From Desulfobacula sp. (GTDB lineage: Bacteria; Desulfobacterota; Desulfobacteria; Desulfobacterales; Desulfobacteraceae): 12,337 nt of DNA. Positions 7,212 through 12,337 of this stretch are shown one piece after another. The notes beneath the pieces were generated by a model. That model saw only the letters and a program-made list of their open reading frames with translations. It had not been told where the DNA came from and searched no databases. A program made the position numbers and the translations under genes. Every line of letters begins with the position of its first letter. Position 1 is the first letter of the stretch. Location of the stretch: NCBI GenBank assembly GCA_029940245.1, contig JAOZRF010000040.1, positions 1 through 12,337 of the forward strand, in the 5' to 3' direction.

Positions 7212-9182
7212 ATGAAAGTCATATATACGGATTCACTTGTAATTGGTGGCGGGCTGGCAGGACTGAGAGTTGCCATTGCATCCATGCAGCGGGGCTATGA
7301 TACCATCGTCCTGTCTCTGGTTCCTGCCAAAAGATCTCACTCTGCTGCTGCCCAGGGCGGTATGCAGGCAAGCCTTGGCGCTACGGTTAAGGGTGATGGG
7401 GATGATGAAGAAGTCCATTTTGGAGACACAGTAAGGGGAAGTGACTGGGGATGCGACCAGGATGTGGCCAGGATGTTTGTGAACACGGCTCCCAAAGCCA
7501 TCCGGCAATTAACTGCCTGGGGCGTTCCCTGGTCAAGGGTCAGCGCTGGTGACAGGGAGGTTGTTATGAATGGTAAAAAAGTCACCATCACTGAGAAAAA
7601 AGAGGCTCACGGGTTGATCTCTTCCCGGGATTTTGGCGGTACAAAAAAATGGAGAACCTGTTTTACCTCTGATGGTACTGGACATACCATGCTCTATTCT
7701 ATGGATAACAAGGCCATCCAGATGGGCATTCCCGTTCATGAAAGAAAAGAAGCCATTGCCTTGATTCATGAAGGCGGGGTCTGTTATGGCGCTATTGTAA
7801 GAGACCTTATCACAGGCGAGTTGATGGCCTATGTGGCAAAAGCGACCACCATTGCCACAGGAGGGTATGGGCGGCTTTACGCCATTACCACCAATTCGGT
7901 TATTTCTGAAGGAATCGGCAATGCCATTGCCCTTGAAACCGGAATCGCCACCCTTGGGAACATGGAAGCGGTTCAGTTCCATCCCACTGCCATTGTACCG
8001 GTTGGTATTCTCACCACTGAAGGATGCCGCGGTGACGGGGGCCTGCTTCTGGACAAGGACGGCTACCGTTTCATGCCTGATTATGAGCCTGACAAAAAAG
8101 AGCTGGCATCAAGGGATGTTGTGTCCAGAAGAATTCTTGAGCACATGAGAAAAGGCAAAGGGGTTGCCTCCCGCTACGGGGATCATATCTGGCTGGATAT
8201 CACACTTCTTGGCCGTAAACACATTGAAAAGAACTTAAGGGAAGTCAAAGAGATCTGCGAATATTTCCTTGGTATTGATCCGGCCAAAGAATATATTCCG
8301 GTAAGACCGACCCAGCATTATTCCATGGGTGGGATCAGAACCAAGGCCACGGGTGAAAGCCAGACATTAAAAGGCCTTTTTGCAGCTGGCGAAGCATCCT
8401 GCTGGGATTTGCACGGATTTAACCGGCTTGGAGGAAATTCTGTTGCGGAAACAGTTGTGGCAGGAATGATAGTGGGTGAATTTGTTGCAGATTATTGTGC
8501 CCAAAATCCCTTAAATGTAAGCGGCACAACTATTGAATATTTTATGAAACAGGAAGAACAGAAAATTACAGATCTTTTAACAAGGGATTCTGGTGAAAAT
8601 CCATTTGAATTAAAGGTTCAGATGCAAAAGATCATGATGGATGATGTTGGAATTTTCAGGAATGCCAAAGACCTTGAAAAAGCGGTTGAAGAATTAAAAG
8701 TCTTAAATCAGCGGGCAAAGAATATTGCTTTGAGAAACAGAATAAGTTCATCCAACCCGGAACTTGTCGAAGCCATCCGGGTGCCCAAGATGATCAAAGT
8801 TGCCCAATGTATCGCATACGGTGCAATGCTTCGAACAGAAAGCCGTGGCGCTCATTCCAGGGAAGATTATCCGGCAAGAAATGATAAAGACTGGCTGAAA
8901 AGAACCCTCACCACATGGAAAGATGATTCTACCGGTCTTCCTGAAGTTACTTATGAAGACCTGGATATAATGAAAATGGAGCTGCCGCCGGCATCAAGGG
9001 GGTATGGAGTTGATAATACTGTTCATCATCCGGACACGGCCAGGCGGGAGGCCCAAATTGAAGAAATTAAAAAAGCCAACCCGGGTGCAGACAGGTTTAA
9101 ACTACAGGAATTGCTGAATCCAATCCCAATTCCGGAAAAATTTAAAGGTAAAAATGAGCGTATAGGCAGGGGGTTTAAATAA
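7212..9182 (+). CDS. frdA: Fumarate reductase/succinate dehydrogenase flavoprotein subunit
   Basis: This 656-residue subunit holds covalent FAD and the dicarboxylate site where succinate and fumarate interconvert on the cytoplasmic side. The N-terminal dinucleotide motif is [12 protein letters not shown] (10-21). His43 in [10 protein letters not shown] is the flavin-linked histidine. His257 (QFHPTA), Thr269, Arg301 (ASRDVVSRR) and His369 (TQHYSMGG) fall at the same numbers as the substrate-site residues of the equally long Wolinella FrdA; Arg301 is the proton-donating arginine. A further substrate arginine is Arg405 in [10 protein letters not shown]. The C-terminal helical part (about 470-600) and REDYPARND are normal. 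ATG 7212 follows the frdC stop without a gap and has only a modest ribosome site (GGGGTGA), so coupling is likely. Sequence alone cannot separate fumarate reductase from succinate dehydrogenase. Confidence 0.96.
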   Translation: MKVIYTDSLVIGGGLAGLRVAIASMQRGYDTIVLSLVPAKRSHSAAAQGGMQASLGATVKGDGDDEEVHFGDTVRGSDWGCDQDVARMFVNTAPKAIRQLTAWGVPWSRVSAGDREVVMNGKKVTITEKKEAHGLISSRDFGGTKKWRTCFTSDGTGHTMLYSMDNKAIQMGIPVHERKEAIALIHEGGVCYGAIVRDLITGELMAYVAKATTIATGGYGRLYAITTNSVISEGIGNAIALETGIATLGNMEAVQFHPTAIVPVGILTTEGCRGDGGLLLDKDGYRFMPDYEPDKKELASRDVVSRRILEHMRKGKGVASRYGDHIWLDITLLGRKHIEKNLREVKEICEYFLGIDPAKEYIPVRPTQHYSMGGIRTKATGESQTLKGLFAAGEASCWDLHGFNRLGGNSVAETVVAGMIVGEFVADYCAQNPLNVSGTTIEYFMKQEEQKITDLLTRDSGENPFELKVQMQKIMMDDVGIFRNAKDLEKAVEELKVLNQRAKNIALRNRISSSNPELVEAIRVPKMIKVAQCIAYGAMLRTESRGAHSREDYPARNDKDWLKRTLTTWKDDSTGLPEVTYEDLDIMKMELPPASRGYGVDNTVHHPDTARREAQIEEIKKANPGADRFKLQELLNPIPIPEKFKGKNERIGRGFK

Positions 9183-9916
9183 TGAGTGATCAGGAAAGAA
9201 TATTAAAATTTCAAATTTTTAGATATAATCCTCAGAAAAAGGGCGATAAACCGCGTATGGTAACCTATGAGGTTAAAGAAGCAGTTGGGATGACAATTTT
9301 TATTGCATTAAATGATATCAGGGAACAGCAGGACCCCTCCCTGCAGTTTGATTTTGTCTGCCGGGCGGGTATCTGCGGTTCCTGCGCCATGGTAGTAAAC
9401 GGAAGCCCGACCCTGGCCTGCCGAACCATGACATCCACCTTTAAGGACGGCCTGATTAAATTGCTGCCCCTGCCTGGATTTGAATTAATTGGAGACCTTT
9501 CCGTGAATACAGGAAAATTTATGCGGGCCATGTCAGAGCGGGTGGAATCCTGGATCCATGACCGGAATGCAGATAAAGTCAATTTTGAAAAGCTTGAGGA
9601 ACGCATGGACCCGGATGTGGCCGATGAGATTTATGAACTGGAGCGATGCGTGGAATGTGGGTGTTGCGTGTCTGCCTGCGCAACCAAGCGAATGAGACCG
9701 GATTTTCTGTCTGCTGTCGGATTTATGCGGCTGGCTAGATTTTCTTTGGATCCCAGGGACAAAAGATCGGATGAAGATTTTTATGAAATTATGGGTGATG
9801 ACGACGGGGTATTTGGCTGCATGACCCTTTTGGGATGTGAAGACTATTGCCCTAAAGATCTGCCGCATCAGACACAGATTGCATATCTTCGACGGAAGAT
9901 GGTTTTGGTTAAATAA
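9182..9916 (+). CDS. frdB: Fumarate reductase/succinate dehydrogenase iron-sulfur subunit
   Basis: The 244-residue subunit wires FAD in FrdA to the hemes in FrdC through three clusters. The plant-ferredoxin-like N-terminal domain binds [2Fe-2S] by Cys60, Cys65, Cys68 and Cys80 (CRAGICGSC and LACRT). The C-terminal domain binds [4Fe-4S] by Cys156, Cys159, Cys162 and Cys223, and [3Fe-4S] by Cys166, Cys213 and Cys219. These last two sets are uniformly shifted by five from the Wolinella numbering. An additional Cys161 lies beside Cys162. Its ATG overlaps the frdA stop codon by one base (TAATG), with AGGGGG about 8 nt upstream, so the two are translationally coupled. The frdC-frdA-frdB order is that of epsilonproteobacterial fumarate reductases. 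Confidence 0.96.
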   Translation: MSDQERILKFQIFRYNPQKKGDKPRMVTYEVKEAVGMTIFIALNDIREQQDPSLQFDFVCRAGICGSCAMVVNGSPTLACRTMTSTFKDGLIKLLPLPGFELIGDLSVNTGKFMRAMSERVESWIHDRNADKVNFEKLEERMDPDVADEIYELERCVECGCCVSACATKRMRPDFLSAVGFMRLARFSLDPRDKRSDEDFYEIMGDDDGVFGCMTLLGCEDYCPKDLPHQTQIAYLRRKMVLVK

Positions 9917-9930
9917 TGTTTGAACGAAAA

Positions 9931-10090
9931 CTCACCCATCTGCTGCATTGCTGCAAAATCCTGCCAAATTATAAATCGGGCCTCATGTACAGTAGTACAC
10001 TCCGGTTTCAAGATTTTTTGCGCCTTGCATATGGGCAACTTTTTGAGCATTGCTCCTCTACGAGCCGCCCAAACACGGGGTTTTCTTGCA
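9931..10090. repeat. Palindromic intergenic repeat between frdB and the fumarase gene
   Basis: The 202-bp gap after frdB is filled by a large imperfect palindrome. The outer arms are CCCAT (9935-9939) and ATGGG (10031-10035). An inner stem pairs GCAAAATCCTG (9953-9963) with CAAGATTTTTTGC (10009-10021). The centre is TGTAC (9986-9990), loop AGTA, GTACA (9995-9999), flanked by CGGG and CCGG. A tail to about 10085 contains the small palindrome GAGCATTGCTC (10045-10055) and AT-poor DNA up to GGGGTTTTC. Short frames on both strands are unlikely to be genes. From memory the wording resembles a dispersed repeat of Desulfobacter-like genomes; I cannot confirm this here. Ends are approximate. It carries no transposase and could be a MITE- or REP-like element. 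Its transcript would fold strongly. Confidence 0.7.
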
Positions 10091-10118
10091 GGCACTAAAT
10101 AAATTGTGAGGTTAGAAG

Positions 10119-11729
10119 ATGAATGAATTTAAATTTGAGACCATGTTTCCTCTGGGAGAAGATACAACTAAATATCGTCTTCTGAGCAAAGAACATGTCA
10201 GGATAAAAGAGTTTGAGGGAAAAGAGGTTCTTCTGGTGGAACCGCAGTCTATAACCCTGCTTTCAAACCAGGCATTTAAAGATGTGGCCCATCTTTACAG
10301 GGCTGAACATCTTGAAAGTTTAAGAAAAATTATTGATGATCCTGAAAGCAGCGACAATGACCGGTATGTGGCTTTGGAACTCTTAAAAAATGCCGTCATT
10401 TCCTCTGAAAAGGTCTATCCCATGTGCCAGGACACTGGAACCGCCATTGTAATGGCTAAAAAAGGCCAGCAGGTCTGGACCTGGACAGATGATGAAGAAG
10501 AACTTTCAAAAGGGGTTTTCCAGGCCTATACAGAAAATTATTTAAGATATTCCCAGAATGCTGCTCTGACCATGTACAAGGAAGTGAATACCAAAACCAA
10601 TTTGCCGGCCCAGATTGATATTGCCGCTGTTCAGGGAGATGTATACAAATTTTTGTTCATGGCCAAAGGAGGGGGCTCTGCCAATAAAACCGCCCTTTTC
10701 CAGATGACAAAAGCAGTATTGAACACAGAAGAGACCCTGATTAATTTCATGCTGGAAAAAATGAAAGCCCTTGGAACAGCAGCCTGTCCGCCATATCATA
10801 TTGCTTTTGTTGTTGGCGGAACCTCTGCAGAGCTTAATTTAAAAGCTGTGAAACTGGCTTCAGCCAGATATTTGGATTCTTTGCCCACCAAGGGCAGTGA
10901 GACGGCACATGCTTTCAGGGATATTGACCTTGAAGAAAAAGTGCTGATCAAATCCCAGGGACTTGGACTTGGCGCCCAGTTCGGGGGCAAGCATTTTGCT
11001 TTGGATATCCGGGTGATCCGTCTGCCGAGACATGGAGCCTCCTGCCCCATCGGTATCGGGGTTTCCTGTTCTGCCGACCGTCAGATCAAGGGGAAAATTA
11101 CAAGGGATGGGATTTTTCTGGAACAATTGGAAGAAAATCCGGGCAAATATCTGCCTAAACAAGAGCCTGAAATGAAAGCGGCAGTGGAAATTGATCTGAA
11201 CAGGCCCATGGACGAGATCCGGGCGGAACTCTCCAAACATCCCGTTGCCACACGGCTGTCTCTCACTGGTAAAATTATTGTGGGAAGGGATATTGCCCAT
11301 GCAAAATTCATGGAAGGCTTTGAAGCCGGTAAAGGACTGCCGGAATATCTGAAAAAGCATATTATTTATTATGCAGGACCCGCTAAAACACCGGATGGTG
11401 AAGCTTCGGGAGCATTCGGCCCTACCACGGCCGGAAGAATGGACCCTTATGTGCCTGTTTTTCAGAAAGAGGGAGCTTCCATGATCATGCTGGCAAAAGG
11501 GAACAGAAGTCAGCAAGTGACCGATGCCTGCAAGGAATATGGCGGATTTTACCTGGGTTCCCCGGGTGGCCCTGCAGCCCGTCTTGGAAAAGATTTTATC
11601 AAAAAGGTCGAATTGCTGGAATATGAAGAACTTGGAATGGAAGCAGTCTATATGATTACAGTTGAGAATTTTCCAGCCTTTATCATTGTTGATGATAAAG
11701 GCAATGATTTTTATGCAGACCTTCTTTAA
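10119..11729 (+). CDS. fumA: Fumarate hydratase, class I, single-chain [4Fe-4S]
   Basis: This 536-residue, oxygen-sensitive enzyme hydrates fumarate to (S)-malate, completing the route from methylmalonyl-CoA to malate. The N-terminal domain (to about 340) and the C-terminal domain (about 350-536) are fused, as in E. coli FumA/FumB (548 residues), rather than split into two subunits. Cluster ligands are Cys103 (PMCQDTGTA), Cys223 (ACPPYH) and Cys317 (VSCSADRQ), corresponding to Cys105, Cys224 and Cys318 of E. coli FumA. Gln104-Asp105 and His305 in RHGASCPIG fit the substrate pocket. The C-terminal domain shows [21 protein letters not shown] and [15 protein letters not shown] (10108-10111) lies 7 nt before ATG 10119. 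The gene is separated from frdB by the repeat and may be transcribed partly on its own, although no promoter was recognised. A tartrate dehydratase role is less likely for a full-length fused chain in this context. Confidence 0.94.
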   Translation: MNEFKFETMFPLGEDTTKYRLLSKEHVRIKEFEGKEVLLVEPQSITLLSNQAFKDVAHLYRAEHLESLRKIIDDPESSDNDRYVALELLKNAVISSEKVYPMCQDTGTAIVMAKKGQQVWTWTDDEEELSKGVFQAYTENYLRYSQNAALTMYKEVNTKTNLPAQIDIAAVQGDVYKFLFMAKGGGSANKTALFQMTKAVLNTEETLINFMLEKMKALGTAACPPYHIAFVVGGTSAELNLKAVKLASARYLDSLPTKGSETAHAFRDIDLEEKVLIKSQGLGLGAQFGGKHFALDIRVIRLPRHGASCPIGIGVSCSADRQIKGKITRDGIFLEQLEENPGKYLPKQEPEMKAAVEIDLNRPMDEIRAELSKHPVATRLSLTGKIIVGRDIAHAKFMEGFEAGKGLPEYLKKHIIYYAGPAKTPDGEASGAFGPTTAGRMDPYVPVFQKEGASMIMLAKGNRSQQVTDACKEYGGFYLGSPGGPAARLGKDFIKKVELLEYEELGMEAVYMITVENFPAFIIVDDKGNDFYADLL

Positions 11730-11794
11730 TTAAGTTTGTTTTATATAAATTGAACGCAAATTAATCAGTTGGGGAAAAAGGAGAAATAAACAAT

Positions 11795-12337
11795 ATGGAG
11801 AAAGAAAAATACACTTTGTACAGTGGTGGACTCAAAGGTGCTGAAGAAACCTTTGGGGAATACGCTCAAAAGTATGGCATTAATGAAATAAATTTTTCAT
11901 TTGAAGGCCATAAGTGTGCCCGGCAGAAGAATATTACAATGCTTTCTGATGCAGATTTGAAAAAAGGTAATATCAGCATGGAGATCGTGTCTGCTCGAAT
12001 GGGCAGAAGATATGCCCAGGCTGACAAGATCAGAAAAGTTTTTCAGACTATTTTTCATATGGTAAATAAGGGATATCAGGTGTTTGCCATAGGTTGGATT
12101 CAACCAGATCAAACTGTTAAAGGAGGAACTGGCTGGGGAGTTGAGCTTGCCAAATTTTTTAACAGGCCCGTAAGTGTTTTTGATCAGGGGAAAAATAAGT
12201 GGTATACATGGGAAAGAAATGAATGGAAGGAATATGAGCCTGTAATTTTGCATGAAACTTTTTGTGGAACAGGCACAAGAAAGCTTTCAGATAAAGGCAA
12301 AAAAGCTATTGAAGATCTTTTCAGCCGCTCATTTCCA
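11795..12337 (+). CDS. Conserved-looking protein with SLOG-like motifs (runs off the right edge)
   Basis: An open frame of 181 codons starts at ATG 11795, with AAGGAG (11778-11783) 11 nt upstream, and reaches the window end without a stop. The last residues, AIEDLFSRSFP, suggest it is nearly complete. The product is soluble, without signal peptide or membrane segment. It opens with a strand and a glycine loop (YTLYSGGLKGAEETFGEYA, residues 7-25). Residues about 109-131 have KGGTGWGVELAKFFNRPVSV, which resembles the loop-helix-strand pattern of SLOG (LOG/DprA/YpsA-like) Rossmannoid proteins. GTGTRKLSDKGKKAIEDLF comes near the end. Such domains bind nucleotide-like ligands, but no catalytic role can be given here. 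It is 65 nt after the fumarase stop, on the same strand. The gap is AT-rich with no clear terminator, so read-through from the cluster is possible. SLOG membership is an inference. Confidence 0.65.
   Translation, partial: MEKEKYTLYSGGLKGAEETFGEYAQKYGINEINFSFEGHKCARQKNITMLSDADLKKGNISMEIVSARMGRRYAQADKIRKVFQTIFHMVNKGYQVFAIGWIQPDQTVKGGTGWGVELAKFFNRPVSVFDQGKNKWYTWERNEWKEYEPVILHETFCGTGTRKLSDKGKKAIEDLFSRSFP

Noticed and set aside
10068..10085. GCCC...GGGG followed by TTTT as an intrinsic terminator after frdB
   Set aside because: Only about three or four G-C pairs can form around a six-base loop and the T-run is four bases, too weak to call a terminator. It is better seen as part of the repeat tail.
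9868..10102. Three short open frames (about 60-75 codons) on both strands across the frdB-fumarase gap
   Set aside because: They lie within the palindromic repeat, overlap each other, and have no convincing ribosome sites. Frames on both strands follow from the inverted-repeat structure. They look like the spurious ORFs such repeats tend to produce.
10860..11516. A 218-codon minus-strand frame opposite the fumarase gene
   Set aside because: It is fully covered by the well-supported fumarase coding sequence, and has no ribosome site or recognisable domain.
11727..11749. A possible promoter (TTAATT ... TATAAA) before the last gene
   Set aside because: The -35 match is poor and the spacing to TATAAA is too short. 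AT-rich DNA gives such matches readily.
11897..12253. A 118-codon minus-strand frame opposite the last gene
   Set aside because: It lies wholly within the + strand SLOG-like frame, which has a ribosome site, coherent glycine motifs and an open right end. The minus frame has unlikely composition.

Overview
The window carries a central-carbon gene cluster on the + strand. It encodes every step from methylmalonyl-CoA to malate, and is bordered by two incomplete genes I cannot assign firmly. Gene content, the Wolinella-like fumarate reductase with order C-A-B, moderate GC and the type of intergenic repeat all suggest a strictly anaerobic, menaquinone-using sulfate reducer of the Desulfobacter/Desulfobacula kind (Desulfobacterota). 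This assignment is by recognition, not by a search.

Layout. At 1-338 (minus strand) is the N-terminal part of an unrecognised protein running off the left edge. At 339-547 is a divergent intergenic region with an AT-rich palindrome close to the minus-strand gene and a plausible sigma70-type promoter for the + strand. From 548 to 11729, in order: methylmalonyl-CoA epimerase, single-chain B12-dependent methylmalonyl-CoA mutase, its MeaB-type GTPase chaperone, succinyl-CoA synthetase beta and alpha (sucC, sucD), a di-heme quinol:fumarate reductase/succinate dehydrogenase (frdC, frdA, frdB) and a one-chain class I [4Fe-4S] fumarase. At 11795-12337 is a nearly complete protein with SLOG-like glycine motifs that runs off the right edge.

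The genes form one chemical line: (S)- to (R)-methylmalonyl-CoA, succinyl-CoA, succinate (with ATP or GTP formation), fumarate (electrons to or from menaquinone), malate. Run forwards it is the middle of propionate oxidation and half of an oxidative TCA cycle; run backwards it is fumarate reduction and succinate-to-propionate formation. No propionyl-CoA carboxylase or transcarboxylase is present here. Most gaps are short (5 nt, 12 nt, 23 nt, 0 nt, and a 1-nt overlap at frdA/frdB), which suggests co-transcription.

Two gaps are longer and hold repeat DNA: a palindromic element of about 150 bp between frdB and the fumarase gene, and a shorter degenerate sequence between the epimerase and mutase genes that shares an 11-nt identical core and collinear flanks with it. 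I found no RNA gene, CRISPR array, transposase or phage gene, and no convincingly new multi-gene system. The points most worth a second look are the repeat pair, the fumarate reductase membrane subunit with its acidic tail, and the two edge genes.
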